From the NCBI GenBank assembly GCA_028278325.1, contig JANQEO010000301.1, positions 1 through 64,000 on the forward strand: a stretch of 64,000 bases of DNA, given 5' to 3'. Position numbers and translations under genes: made by a program. Within the stretch, counting starts at the first letter, position 1. The number at the start of each line of letters is the position of its first letter. This DNA comes from Candidatus Binatia bacterium. GTDB taxonomy: Bacteria; Desulfobacterota; Binatia; UBA1149; JAJCZL01. Under the pieces are notes generated by a model. It was given only the letters and a program-made list of their open reading frames with translations. It ran no database searches and was not told the DNA's origin. Positions 1 to 7,955 of the stretch are shown here, one piece after another.

Positions 1-243
1 CCCTCCGAGGGCCGCCATCTCATTCTTCACGAAGGCCATCTCGTGTATGCGCGCGACGACGAGAAGGAGTTCATCACGCCGGCGATGGCCGAACTGGCCG
101 CATGGATAGGAGAGCCCGATGACCTTCTCGAGCGCATACGCGGCCTGGAAGCGGCCGGCTTGAGCCAGTATGCGATACAGGTCACCGACGACCCCGTCCG
201 TCAGCTACGCGACTTCGCCGACGCCGTCATCGCTCGCTACTGA
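1..243 (+). CDS. Luciferase-like flavin monooxygenase, C-terminal end (partial)
   Basis: The reading frame is open from the first base of the window, so the N-terminus lies outside. About 80 residues are visible. The segment from GHLVYAR through a run of short helices to AIQVTDDPVRQLRDFADAVI looks like the tail of LLM-class (luciferase-like) flavin-dependent oxidoreductases, in which a GTP/EDxxxR-like helical segment is followed by a strand and a last helix. Such enzymes use reduced FMN or F420 to oxidise small substrates. No substrate can be inferred. The family call rests on C-terminal resemblance only; another TIM-barrel oxidoreductase is possible. Confidence 0.5.
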   Translation, partial: PSEGRHLILHEGHLVYARDDEKEFITPAMAELAAWIGEPDDLLERIRGLEAAGLSQYAIQVTDDPVRQLRDFADAVIARY

Positions 244-322
244 CCCCTGCTTGCGCTCGAACCGCCGGATCATCGGCCGGCACGGTTAGAACGACCGCGT
301 CTGCCCTTGTATACCTTCCACC

Positions 323-829
323 ATGGAGTCCACCGAAGGCGTGGTTCTCGTGGGTCACGGCGGTCTCGCCGCCGATACCCCGCGGGAACTGGTGAAGGAG
401 CTGCGCCGCCTACAGCGTGAGCGCAAGGACAGCGCGTCCGCGCACCCATCCGAACGCGAAGTAGAGCTCGAAGATCAGGTTCGCAACTGGCCGCGCAACT
501 CCGACAACGATCCCTACAAAGCGGGCCTGGAATCAATCGCGACGGAGTTACGATCTTTGCTCGGGGAGCGAAAGCTCATTGCCGCTTACAATGAGTTCTG
601 CGCACCGACTGTGGAGCAGGCCATCGACGAACTGGCCGGCGACGGAGTCACCAATATTCTCGTCGTAACTACCATGCTCACGCCGGGAGGATCGCACTCC
701 GAGCGTGATGTCCCGGAGCTCATCGATAAAGCCCGCCGTAGACACCCGGCTATCCGGATAAGCTACGCATGGCCTTTCGAGCCGGCGCGCATAGCCCGGT
801 TTCTGGCCGAGCACCTCGACGGGCCCTGA
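323..829 (+). CDS. CbiX/SirB-like sirohydrochlorin chelatase family protein
   Basis: A 168-residue single-domain protein of the CbiX type. The N-terminal VLVGHGG (His12) and the later GGSHSERDVPELI (His125) match the two metal-binding histidines that insert Co or Fe into sirohydrochlorin or related tetrapyrroles. An insertion of charged helix (residues 25-65) between strand 1 and the core is seen in some ferrochelatase-like members. No other cobalamin or heme gene lies next to it, so the substrate is unknown; it may be a stand-alone chelatase. The start ATG has no strong ribosome binding site. Family call is fairly sure, the reaction is inferred. Confidence 0.75.
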   Translation: MESTEGVVLVGHGGLAADTPRELVKELRRLQRERKDSASAHPSEREVELEDQVRNWPRNSDNDPYKAGLESIATELRSLLGERKLIAAYNEFCAPTVEQAIDELAGDGVTNILVVTTMLTPGGSHSERDVPELIDKARRRHPAIRISYAWPFEPARIARFLAEHLDGP

Positions 830-847
830 TCCGCAGGTAGACGAGCT

Positions 848-2224
848 TCAACGCCCCAAGGTGTGGCGAAGAGCGGTTTCCACGTCAGCGTGCCGGAACT
901 CGTAACCGGTATCCTTCAGGCGGTTGGGCTCGACACGTGTGCTCGAAAGCAGCAACGCGTCGGCCATCTCTCCAAGAGCCACGCGAGCGGCGAAGGCCGG
1001 CAACGGCAGGATGGTCGGCCTGGACATCACGCTTCCGAGGGTGCGCGTGTACTCCCGGTTCGTTACCGGGGATGGTGACACGGCATTGACCGGCCCGCGC
1101 AACGAGTCCTGCCCGATAGCGTGCAGGACTATACCGAGAAGATCGTCGAGCGAGACCCAACTCATGAACTGGAGTCCGTTTCCGACGACACCGCCCGCGC
1201 CCAGAGAAAACGGCAGCAGCACCTTGGCCAAGGCGCCGCCGGCCGCGGTCAGTACGACCCCGATCCTCAGATTCACGACCCGTACCCCGGCATCCGCGGC
1301 CGGCGTCGTCGCCGCTTCCCACTGTCTGCATACCCCGGCCAGGAAATCGTGCCCGGCCGCGCTTTGTTCATCGAGACATTCGTCCCCTCGGCCTCCGTAG
1401 AACCCTATTGCCGAGGCTGCAACGAACACCGTGGGCGGTTTCTTCGTCGCCGCCAACGCGCGGGCCAGCTTTTCGGTTCCCCCGACTCTCGAGTCAAGAA
1501 TTCGTTTCTTCTTCCCGGCATTCCACCGCCCTTCGGCGATGCTCTCGCCGGCGAGATGAACGACCGCATCGAACCCTTCCAACTCTTCCGCGTTGAACTG
1601 CTCGTCGGGCGCGGGCCATTTGATGTGAGCACCACCGAGGCGGGGGCCGGAACGCGAGATCTCTACGACATCGTGGCCCCCCGTCGACAGGTAAGCGCTC
1701 AGTGCCGTTCCGACCAGGCCCGACGCACCCGTGACTGCCACGCGCAGACGCTTTCCCAGCCGCGTGTGATCTTTCAGGTCGGCAACTTGGGTGCGGTGAC
1801 GGTAGGCGAAGGTTCGCTCCAGGTCCTTTCTTACTCGGTTAGCCATCAAAGCCCTGCCGAGCGGACCGAAAGGCAGGCCGTATTCGATGTGATCGACGAT
1901 GGTGCAAGCCGACGTCCCTTGCTCCTCGACACCGTGTACGTGCTCCCAACTACGAAAGGGCCCCTTGGTCTGGACATCCTTGAAGCCCGGCCCCCCCTCG
2001 TAGGCTCGGTGCTCGGCGACCCAGCTCATCGCGAGCGACCCCAACACCGGCACCCGCAGTTCGACCCGCGACCCGGGTTCGGTCAGCCCGGTCCGTGAAG
2101 CGACACGCACGCCGCTCCACGGCGCCACGAGCCTCTCGAAAGCGCCGGGGCGTTGAAGCCACGCTAGCGCTTCACCGGCGGCACAGTTCACCGTGGACCG
2201 CTTTTCGAAGGTCAGATCACCCAT
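848..2224 (-). CDS. SRPBCC-epimerase fusion, TIGR01777 family
   Basis: A 458-residue protein with two parts. Residues about 5-150 form an SRPBCC/START-like ligand-binding domain (LTFEKRSTVN at the start, DHIEYGLPFGPLG near its end). Residues about 160-455 form an NAD(P)-binding extended-SDR domain with a VTGASGLVG nucleotide motif, VHLAGESIAEGRW and GFYGGRGDE, typical of the TIGR01777/YfcH family. This domain order is known in actinobacterial and delta-type bacteria. The ATG at 2224 is chosen over the one at 2242 because GAGGGTGG lies just before it. Function is unknown; lipid or isoprenoid reduction is only a guess. Confidence 0.85.
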   Translation of the reverse strand: MGDLTFEKRSTVNCAAGEALAWLQRPGAFERLVAPWSGVRVASRTGLTEPGSRVELRVPVLGSLAMSWVAEHRAYEGGPGFKDVQTKGPFRSWEHVHGVEEQGTSACTIVDHIEYGLPFGPLGRALMANRVRKDLERTFAYRHRTQVADLKDHTRLGKRLRVAVTGASGLVGTALSAYLSTGGHDVVEISRSGPRLGGAHIKWPAPDEQFNAEELEGFDAVVHLAGESIAEGRWNAGKKKRILDSRVGGTEKLARALAATKKPPTVFVAASAIGFYGGRGDECLDEQSAAGHDFLAGVCRQWEAATTPAADAGVRVVNLRIGVVLTAAGGALAKVLLPFSLGAGGVVGNGLQFMSWVSLDDLLGIVLHAIGQDSLRGPVNAVSPSPVTNREYTRTLGSVMSRPTILPLPAFAARVALGEMADALLLSSTRVEPNRLKDTGYEFRHADVETALRHTLGR

Positions 2225-2272
2225 TCGGCCACCCTCGCTCATATATGTTGGTCGCTGTCACGTGGCGGTAGT

Positions 2273-2686
2273 ATGCTGATTTACGGGCTCCGGAACCAAA
2301 TGAGCGACGTCTACGCGGCCATACTGTTCTTCGAGTTGATAGATGCGCGCATCCCCGTGTTCGAGAGTTTGTTCGCCCTCTCTGCCCTGACCCTTCTCCT
2401 CATGGCCCTGCCCGGTTTCGCTCTCCACCTGACCTTGTTGCGAAAGTTGAGGCTGGCCCATGCTCCGACCTGGGAGATGCTCGGCAAGCCCTCGGTCATC
2501 TACTATGGCTCGCTCAAGAACGGTCTCGCCATGATGCGCTTCTTGCGACACGAGGAATACGAGAGGCTCGGTGACCCGTCTCTGTCGAGCGTGTGCCGGG
2601 TGTACCGAGTCTACACGTCCATATACTCCGGGATGTTCGCGGCCATGATCGTAGCCTTCTGCGTCGCGCTGGCCACGGCGCGCTGA
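2273..2686 (+). CDS. Small two-helix membrane protein, possibly UspB-like
   Basis: A 137-residue protein (or 128 residues from the ATG at 2300). It has a hydrophobic segment near residues 30-55, a soluble middle with WEMLGKPSVIYYGS and RFLRHEEYERLGD, and a C-terminal membrane helix (SGMFAAMIVAFCVAL). This layout of TM, charged loop with R/E-rich helix, then TM resembles universal stress protein B, but the resemblance is weak. It diverges from the TIGR01777 gene across about 50 bases. It is annotated as a conserved-looking membrane protein of unknown role. Confidence 0.5.
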   Translation: MLIYGLRNQMSDVYAAILFFELIDARIPVFESLFALSALTLLLMALPGFALHLTLLRKLRLAHAPTWEMLGKPSVIYYGSLKNGLAMMRFLRHEEYERLGDPSLSSVCRVYRVYTSIYSGMFAAMIVAFCVALATAR

Positions 2687-2707
2687 CTACGCCGTCCGGG
2701 GCGGAAC

Positions 2708-3613
2708 CTAGTTAGCGCGAATAAAGTCCACAACCACCTTGGCGAGTTCCTCGCCCTTGTCCTCCTGCAAAAAGTGACCGCCGTCGATTATCGTCTTGTG
2801 GGCCTGACTCGAAGCGCCCGGGACTCTGGTTTGGAACACGAGGTCGCCGCCGCGCATGATGGGGTCGGAATCACTGAAGGCCGTCAGAAAGGGTTTGTCC
2901 CACCCTTCGAGCGTTCGCCACGCCGCACGGTTGGGCTCGGATGCGGGATTGTCGGGCTCGGTCGGTACCAGCGTCGGGAACATCCTCGCTCCGGACTTGT
3001 ACGATTCGTCCGGGAAAGGCGCATCATAAGCCGCGACGATCTCGGCGGACAGCTCACTGACGCAACCCATGTCGACGATGCCCCCGGCAGGGAACTCCGG
3101 CGTGCTCTGTGAGAACTCACGCCACTGGAAGAAAGCCTGGGGTGTGGGGTCATCCCCCGTAGCCAGGAAGGTGTTCGCAACCACAATGCGCGCGAAGCGG
3201 TCACCGTTCTCTGCGGCGAGGCGCAACCCGATCAGTCCTCCCCAGTCCTGACACACGAGCGTGATCCCTCGTAGATCGGTGGTATCCAAGAAAGCCTTCA
3301 TCCAGTCGACGTGAGCCTGGTAGCTATAGTTCTCGCGCTCGGCCGGCTTGTCTGACCGTCCGAAACCGATGAGATCGGGGGCCACCGCGCGGAAACCCGC
3401 TTCTACGATGATCGGAATCATCTTGCGGTACAGATAGGACCAGGATGGCTCCCCGTGCATCAACAAAACAACCTGACCGTCCCGGGGACCTTCGTCCACA
3501 TAGTGAAGCCTCAAGCTGCCGCCCTCGCCGTCAGGAACTTCGGTATAGTTGGGGCTGAAAGCGTAGCCGGGAAGATTGTCGAATCGCTCGTCGGGTGTTC
3601 GTAGAACCTTCAT
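2708..3613 (-). CDS. Haloalkane dehalogenase (HLD-I-like alpha/beta hydrolase)
   Basis: 301 residues, close to the 310 of DhlA. The oxyanion motif HGEP (53-56), the nucleophile motif CQDWGG with Asp123 followed by halide-binding Trp124, the catalytic acid in FSDSDP (Asp250) and the histidine in GGHF (His280) are all in place. The Trp after the nucleophile is the hallmark that separates haloalkane dehalogenases from epoxide hydrolases. The enzyme would hydrolyse a carbon-halogen bond to an alcohol plus halide in the cytoplasm. No regulator or halo-acid dehalogenase neighbours it, so the natural substrate is open. Confidence 0.88.
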   Translation of the reverse strand: MKVLRTPDERFDNLPGYAFSPNYTEVPDGEGGSLRLHYVDEGPRDGQVVLLMHGEPSWSYLYRKMIPIIVEAGFRAVAPDLIGFGRSDKPAERENYSYQAHVDWMKAFLDTTDLRGITLVCQDWGGLIGLRLAAENGDRFARIVVANTFLATGDDPTPQAFFQWREFSQSTPEFPAGGIVDMGCVSELSAEIVAAYDAPFPDESYKSGARMFPTLVPTEPDNPASEPNRAAWRTLEGWDKPFLTAFSDSDPIMRGGDLVFQTRVPGASSQAHKTIIDGGHFLQEDKGEELAKVVVDFIRAN

Positions 3614-3665
3614 GCCGGCATTCTAGCCTTGCGGGCTCGGCCGACACCAGGCTAGCAACCCTGCA

Positions 3666-3708
3666 GCCGGGTCGTCCCTCGACGAAGGAGATCGCGGGAC
3701 GACCCGGC
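3666..3708 (-). terminator. Strong 13-bp hairpin downstream of the porin gene
   Basis: A perfect inverted repeat, GCCGGGTCGTCCC at 3666-3678 and its complement at 3696-3708, with a 17-base loop. It lies 8 bases after the stop of the leftward porin gene and before the dehalogenase start region. No T-tract follows on the minus strand, so it may stabilise the mRNA 3' end or act as a weak terminator. Confidence 0.55.
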
Positions 3709-3715
3709 CAGTTGC

Positions 3716-4435
3716 CTACAGGGATTTGCCGACCGAAAAGACCCAGTTGTCCTCGCTACTCAAACCGCTGCCGCTGTCCTCGTCGAAGTCCCAGTAGGTG
3801 ATCCCCCAATCCAACCCGAAGCAGGGCTTGGAAACACCGACCGAGTAGTTCATGCCTATGTCTTCATAGTCACCGTAGGTCGCCGACACGCTCGCACCCT
3901 TCAAGATCTCGACCTCGCTCAACTCCTCGAGCGAAACGCCTAGTGAAAACTCGTAGTAGTCCGTCGCGTCGTCGAGGCCGGCGAAGTACATGCCGCCGAC
4001 TTCTACGGGGCCGAATGCTTTGCTCAAACCCGCGTAGATCTCCTCGAAGTCCAGATCATCTTCTCCCGGATAGCGGTACGACAAGAACCCTATGTCGAAG
4101 CCCAGTATCTCTTCGTCCCCTCCCATGAGAGTCCCCACGTCGTTGGAGTACCCCCCGTAGAGATCAATCTCGATGTGAGCCATGTCGCCGAAGTCGACGT
4201 TGGACGCCCAGGCGCCAATGTAGAGGCCGCTCTCGTCTGCGATGTCGAGCCCGCCCTCGAGAGAGGGATTGCGCATGGTCTGAGTCATCCCCCTCCAGAC
4301 ATAGTTGCTCGTGAACGCCACGTTGCCTGAAACCTCGATCCGTTCCGGCGGTTCCCCCGCCGTCGCCGTCACCGCCGTGCCCGCAAACAAGCAGGCGCCT
4401 AGTCCGATTGCAGTAGCTATAGAAGCAAGTTTCAT
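3716..4435 (-). CDS. TorF-family putative porin (TIGR02001)
   Basis: A 239-residue exported protein. Residues 1-26 are a Sec signal peptide ending TATA. The mature part begins with VSGNVAFTSNYVWRGMTQT, the signature of the TIGR02001/Gcw_chp outer-membrane family, followed by alternating amphipathic strands and ending in Phe-rich strand WVFSVGKSL. It is expected to form a small beta-barrel in the outer membrane; the transported solute is unknown. An AAGGAGATA ribosome binding site precedes the ATG. The upstream region is unusually AT-rich and structured (see 4471-4539), which suggests a regulated, well-translated gene. Confidence 0.85.
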   Translation of the reverse strand: MKLASIATAIGLGACLFAGTAVTATAGEPPERIEVSGNVAFTSNYVWRGMTQTMRNPSLEGGLDIADESGLYIGAWASNVDFGDMAHIEIDLYGGYSNDVGTLMGGDEEILGFDIGFLSYRYPGEDDLDFEEIYAGLSKAFGPVEVGGMYFAGLDDATDYYEFSLGVSLEELSEVEILKGASVSATYGDYEDIGMNYSVGVSKPCFGLDWGITYWDFDEDSGSGLSSEDNWVFSVGKSL

Positions 4436-4470
4436 CAGTATCTCCTTTATTTCTTATGTAAAGTCACTCC

Positions 4471-4488
4471 GGCCTATAGAGATAGGCC
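4471..4488 (-). promoter_or_regulatory. Stem-loop in the likely 5' leader of the porin mRNA
   Basis: A perfect 7-bp stem, GGCCTAT (4471-4477) and ATAGGCC (4482-4488), closes a 4-base loop 36-53 bases upstream of the porin ATG. It sits between the ribosome binding site and the AT-rich upstream block. It could protect the 5' end or bind a regulator; no known riboswitch is recognised. Confidence 0.45.
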
Positions 4489-4508
4489 AATTGTTGATTA
4501 CCTTAAGC

Positions 4509-4539
4509 ATCAGTTTTACTTTTGGTTTTATCAGTTTTA
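4509..4539 (-). promoter_or_regulatory. Pair of ATCAGTTTTA direct repeats upstream of the porin gene
   Basis: ATCAGTTTTA occurs at 4509-4518 and again at 4530-4539, exactly 21 bases apart (two helical turns), inside a T-rich block extending to about 4549. On the porin strand these are A-tracts. The spacing is typical of a dimeric activator site or an UP-like element. No clear -35/-10 pair was found, so this is a candidate site only. Confidence 0.35.
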
Positions 4540-4707
4540 GACTTTTTTGCTTCTAGCATGTCTCGTGCCAAGCAAGTGTCGGCAACGAGAGCGCGGAAAA
4601 ACCTAGCGTTTGTGACAATCTTGGCCGCGGTTGCGTTCCAGGGTGCTCGTCGGTCGCGCACCCCCTGCCGCCTAGCGCGTCAGTGGGTGGGGGGAGGCAC
4701 GCCCAAG

Positions 4708-4816
4708 GATCACCTGAGGTAGCTCGCCCACAGATCACGGGAGGTAGCTCGGCTGCTCGCTAGCTCGCAGCCTCGGGGATTTGCGGATACGAGTGAATGC
4801 CTTAGGTAGCAGGTAG
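4708..4816 (+). repeat. Short direct repeats with AGGTAG motif before the 4819 gene
   Basis: GATCAC(CT/GG)GAGGTAGCTCG occurs at 4708-4726 and 4733-4751 (17 of 19 identical, 25-base period). A hairpin GGCTGC...GCAGCC follows at 4751-4772. AGGTAG then recurs at 4804-4809 and 4811-4816, right before the ATG at 4819, where it can serve as ribosome binding site. Function of the upstream copies is unknown. Confidence 0.4.
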
Positions 4817-4818
4817 TT

Positions 4819-5472
4819 ATGGACGCAGACGCCCCGACAACCCGGGAACCACGGAGCGTTTCCTGGGCCCGTGCCTTTCTGTTCCTGCTGGCCACTGTCG
4901 TCGTGACCACGGCCGCGAGCGTGTGGATCATCCGGACCTACGTCTTCCCAAGAGCCTTCGAGCCTGTGGAACTCACGACCAAGGAGGAACGCACCCTCGA
5001 CGAGAAGATCGAGCGCCTCGAAGGTTACAGCACTGCCCGTGCCGGGCTGGAACCCGAGGCCTATTCGGAGAGTGACTCGGACCGAGAGGTCTTCTTCACG
5101 GAGCGCGAGTTCAACGCGCTGCTGGCAAGGAACCCGGACTTGGCACGTAGGGTAGCAATCGACTTCTCCGATGACCTGGTAAGCGCCAGGGTACTGGTCC
5201 CCTTGGACGAGGACTTTCCACTACTGGGCGGCCAAACGGTCAGGCTAAAGGCCGGCGTCCAACTCGCTTACGCAGACGGGCGACCCGTCGTCATCGTCAA
5301 GGGAGTCAGTGTCATGGGCGTGCCTCTGCCGAGCGCATGGCTCGGCGGCCTCAAGAACGTCGATCTGGTCGAGGAATTCGGAGGAGAGGCCGGGGTCTGG
5401 AAAGCCTTCGCCGATGGCGTGGAGGCCCTGGAAGTCAGCGAAGGCCGCCTCGTGGTCCGGCTCAAGAAGTAG
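4819..5472 (+). CDS. Single-pass membrane-anchored protein of unknown function
   Basis: 217 residues. A short cytoplasmic tail is followed by one membrane helix (residues about 17-40, AFLFLLATVVVTTAASVWII). The rest is extracytoplasmic: an acidic, helical linker (TTKEERTLDEKIERLEGY) and a beta-rich domain with FFTEREFNALLARNPDLARRV and a final strand pair (VEALEVSEGRLVVRLKK). The beta-rich part with an N-terminal helix recalls lipid-binding tubular domains such as DUF2993/LmeA, but this is a structural impression only. It lies convergent with the lipoprotein gene, 10 bases apart. No known family is claimed. Confidence 0.6.
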   Translation: MDADAPTTREPRSVSWARAFLFLLATVVVTTAASVWIIRTYVFPRAFEPVELTTKEERTLDEKIERLEGYSTARAGLEPEAYSESDSDREVFFTEREFNALLARNPDLARRVAIDFSDDLVSARVLVPLDEDFPLLGGQTVRLKAGVQLAYADGRPVVIVKGVSVMGVPLPSAWLGGLKNVDLVEEFGGEAGVWKAFADGVEALEVSEGRLVVRLKK

Positions 5473-5482
5473 ACCGGCCGCT

Positions 5483-6286
5483 CTACTGCTTCGAGAAAGC
5501 GAACTCCACGCTCGCCGTCTGGCCCTCCTCAACGACCACGGTCGCTTCCTTCATGCCCAGCTTCGGGTGTGCCACGACAACCGTGTGCTCACCCGCCGGC
5601 AGGCCGTCGATCTCGAAAGACCCGTCGGCAGCCGTCATCGCGAAGTAGTCGTGACCGAAGACAGCGACGAAGGCCTCCATCCACGGGTGGACGTCGCATT
5701 TGATGCGCACGAAGACCTCGGGCTCCTTGAACTTGCGAACCGTCTTCATGCCTTTCGTCGGCATTCCTATGTTGAAGCCCCGCGAGTTGTTCGGCAACGA
5801 GTGGACGTTGTGCAGGGTGCTGTCACTGTTCCGGATTTCCAAGGGCTGACCGGCCCGGACGGCCAGGACGCGGGGGACATAACCGCAATTGATCTGGTCG
5901 AGCAGTACCGGATCCGTCGGCGCTGGCGTGGCCGAGCCGGGAATAGCGGACGCGACGTACGCAACAGCGCCTTGCAGGCCGCCGTCGTCGCCGACGACTA
6001 CGTTACGCCGTCCGGCATTCCCTTGGTTGGCTTCCGCACAGTAAGGGTCCGCTCTCATGTTGAGCTTCTGGGGAGGCGGCGGTGTGCCCTCGAAACGCAC
6101 CCGTCCCGCAACGACGCCCGAGCCCAGGGGCGCTGCCGGAGCAGACGTGGCGGCCTCCTCCTTGGACGCCGTCTCCTCGGCGCTTTGGGGAGTCGAGCTC
6201 TCGGTCTCTTTGGCGGTGTCGCCGCTGCAACCTGAGACCGCAACGACGACGCCCAACATTAACGTGGCAAAGATTCTCAAAGTCAT
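5483..6286 (-). CDS. Cupredoxin-like lipoprotein with carboxypeptidase-regulatory-like end
   Basis: 267 residues. The signal peptide ends in a lipobox, VAVSGC, with Cys20 as the lipidated residue, followed by a Ser/Glu/Ala-rich linker to about residue 55. The body contains a type-1-copper-like arrangement: His159/His162 in TLHNVHS and Cys197, His200, Met203 in KCDVHPWM. The last 50 residues (GSFEIDGLPAGEHTVVVAHP) form a beta-sandwich like carboxypeptidase regulatory domains. The likely role is a periplasmic, membrane-anchored electron carrier or copper protein. No obvious redox partner gene is adjacent. The cupredoxin call depends on the motif and not on global similarity. Confidence 0.7.
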   Translation of the reverse strand: MTLRIFATLMLGVVVAVSGCSGDTAKETESSTPQSAEETASKEEAATSAPAAPLGSGVVAGRVRFEGTPPPPQKLNMRADPYCAEANQGNAGRRNVVVGDDGGLQGAVAYVASAIPGSATPAPTDPVLLDQINCGYVPRVLAVRAGQPLEIRNSDSTLHNVHSLPNNSRGFNIGMPTKGMKTVRKFKEPEVFVRIKCDVHPWMEAFVAVFGHDYFAMTAADGSFEIDGLPAGEHTVVVAHPKLGMKEATVVVEEGQTASVEFAFSKQ

Positions 6287-6332
6287 GCCGACTTCTTATC
6301 ACATCGACACCGTCGGGTTGAGCGCCCGGTTA

Positions 6333-7145
6333 TCACTCGATGCGACAGTGCTTTCTCATCACGGCCTCGAAGGTCCGCGACCCCGTCATCCGCTTCAGCA
6401 TGACCGCCGCCTTCTGTCCGAACATTCCGACTAGATAGCGAACCTTGGGAGACCGGCTGCGCAGGACACGCTCCACCAGGTCGGCTAGAAGTTCCGGGTC
6501 GGCTCCTGAAATCTCGTCCCTGACGTATACATCCAGAGTCTTGTTGAATTGTTCGGCGTAGGCCCCGTCGGATGCAGCCTCGGCGACCACGCGGCTATCG
6601 GTGAATCCGGTCTTGAAGTCGCCCGGCTCGATCACCACTACGTCGATGCCGAAAGGCCGGAGCTCGAGCCGTAGAGCTTCGGTCAAACCTTCGAGCGCGA
6701 ACTTGCTGGCGCTGTAGAATCCCTGGAAGGGCGTACCGATCTGTCCGGCGATGGATCCGATGTTGATGATGCTTCCGGATCCCTGTCCTCGCATGTGCGG
6801 CAACACCACCTGGATGACACGGACCGCACCGAAGAAGTTGGTGTCGAACTGCCGTTGGGCTTCGGAAATCGTCGTATCCTCGACGGCGCCTGCTATACCC
6901 ATGCCCGCGTTGTTGACCAGGATGTCGATTCGGGACTCCCTATCGACCACCGTGGCGACCGCCTCACGCACGCTCGTCTCGTCCCCGACGTCCATCGGGA
7001 TCATGCGGTAGGCGGGCTCGTCCGCCCGTCGGCTTCGGCTGGTGCCATAGACGGTAATACCGGTGCGGCCAAGTCGCTCGGCGATGACCTTACCGAACCC
7101 CGACGAGGCGCCGGTGACCAGCGCGACCTGGGAGGACCGGCTCAC
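6333..7145 (-). CDS. Short-chain dehydrogenase/reductase
   Basis: A 270-residue classical SDR. TGASSGFG near residue 12 is the nucleotide-binding glycine motif, NNAGMG follows, and the catalytic set is Ser in INIGSIAGQ and YSASK (Tyr-x-x-x-Lys). The C-terminal 50 residues (LLADLVERVLRSRSPKVRYLVG) match the oxidoreductase subfamily often annotated as retinol-dehydrogenase-like. The GTG start at 7145 overlaps the TGA of the NTF2-like gene by four bases, so the two are translationally coupled. Substrate unknown. Confidence 0.88.
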   Translation of the reverse strand: MSRSSQVALVTGASSGFGKVIAERLGRTGITVYGTSRSRRADEPAYRMIPMDVGDETSVREAVATVVDRESRIDILVNNAGMGIAGAVEDTTISEAQRQFDTNFFGAVRVIQVVLPHMRGQGSGSIINIGSIAGQIGTPFQGFYSASKFALEGLTEALRLELRPFGIDVVVIEPGDFKTGFTDSRVVAEAASDGAYAEQFNKTLDVYVRDEISGADPELLADLVERVLRSRSPKVRYLVGMFGQKAAVMLKRMTGSRTFEAVMRKHCRIE

Positions 7146-7537
7146 CCCGGGCTGATCTGCTCGAGGGCCGCCCTCATCATGCTGTGCAAGAGGTTTACGG
7201 CCTTCAACGGTCTGATCATGACCTTGAAGTCGTCGATCTTCCCCTGATCGTTCCAGTGGATCATATCGACGCCGTTGATGTGGATCCCGTCGATCTCGGC
7301 AGTGAACTCCAGGATAGCGTTGTTGTCGGACGCAACTTCACGGACATAGCGAAACCCTGAATCCTTGAGGACGTGATAGGCGCCCGTCAGGTACATCTTC
7401 GTAAGCTCTTTGCCTACTTGTGGAGTATGCACCACCGGTGAGTGGAAGACCGCGTCGTCGGCCAGCAACTCGTCGAGGCCTTCAAGAGCCTGCGACCCTA
7501 CGAAGTCATGCCACTGTTGGAGAAGTTCCTGCTGCAT
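7142..7537 (-). CDS. NTF2/SnoaL-like small protein
   Basis: A 131-residue NTF2-fold protein of the nuclear-transport-factor-2-like family. The pattern of N-terminal helices (WHDFVGSQALEGLDELLADDAVFHSP), a curved sheet and the strand VDMIHWNDQGKIDDFKVMIRP is typical. Such proteins are isomerases, cyclases or ligand-binding partners. The ATG at 7537 is preferred because AGAGG lies seven bases upstream; an ATG at 7543 is too close to it. Coupled to the SDR downstream, which suggests they act on the same small molecule. It follows the receiver gene by 16 bases and may be co-transcribed with it. Confidence 0.8.
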   Translation of the reverse strand: MQQELLQQWHDFVGSQALEGLDELLADDAVFHSPVVHTPQVGKELTKMYLTGAYHVLKDSGFRYVREVASDNNAILEFTAEIDGIHINGVDMIHWNDQGKIDDFKVMIRPLKAVNLLHSMMRAALEQISPG

Positions 7538-7553
7538 CAGCATCCCTCTTCTT

Positions 7554-7955
7554 CTAGTTCGTTTTATCCATGCCGAGCACTTCGCGAATCGCATCTACGA
7601 GGCGCTCGGGGTCGGCCGGTTTATCGAGCCGCGGAAAGCCCCTGAGCTCTTCAGGCAGCACATCGAGGTCGGCATAGCCGCTGAGGTAGACAATGGGCAC
7701 ACCCCGCTCGACCAGAAGCGCAGCAACCGGCGTGATGCTTTCCTGGTCCAGGCGCAAGTCGAGGACGGCCACATCAAACCGTGTCGACTCCACGAGCGAC
7801 AAGGCCGCCGCTACCTTGCCCGCCATTCCGACCACCTCACAGGCCAACCCCTCGAGCATCCAGGCGAGACCGCGAGCAACGGTGAAGTCGTCCTCTATAA
7901 CGATCGCACGAACACCGGCGAGCGGTCCTTCAGTCAACGCCCCCTCGGCGGTCAC
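7554..7955 (-). CDS. Single-domain response regulator
   Basis: A 133-residue receiver domain with no output domain. VIEDD gives the acidic pocket, the phospho-acceptor Asp is in VAVLDLRLD, the switch Ser/Thr in VYLSGYAD and the conserved Lys in RLDKPAD. The GTG start at 7955 overlaps the TGA of the kinase gene (GTGA), so the pair is translationally coupled. A longer open frame to 8156 lies inside the kinase gene and is not used. A stand-alone receiver paired with an HWE-type kinase usually passes phosphate on or acts by protein contact; the target is not in this window. Confidence 0.88.
   Translation of the reverse strand: MTAEGALTEGPLAGVRAIVIEDDFTVARGLAWMLEGLACEVVGMAGKVAAALSLVESTRFDVAVLDLRLDQESITPVAALLVERGVPIVYLSGYADLDVLPEELRGFPRLDKPADPERLVDAIREVLGMDKTN

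Noticed and set aside
270-322. Cobalamin riboswitch upstream of the CbiX-like gene
   Set aside because: The space is too short and has no B12-box-like sequence.
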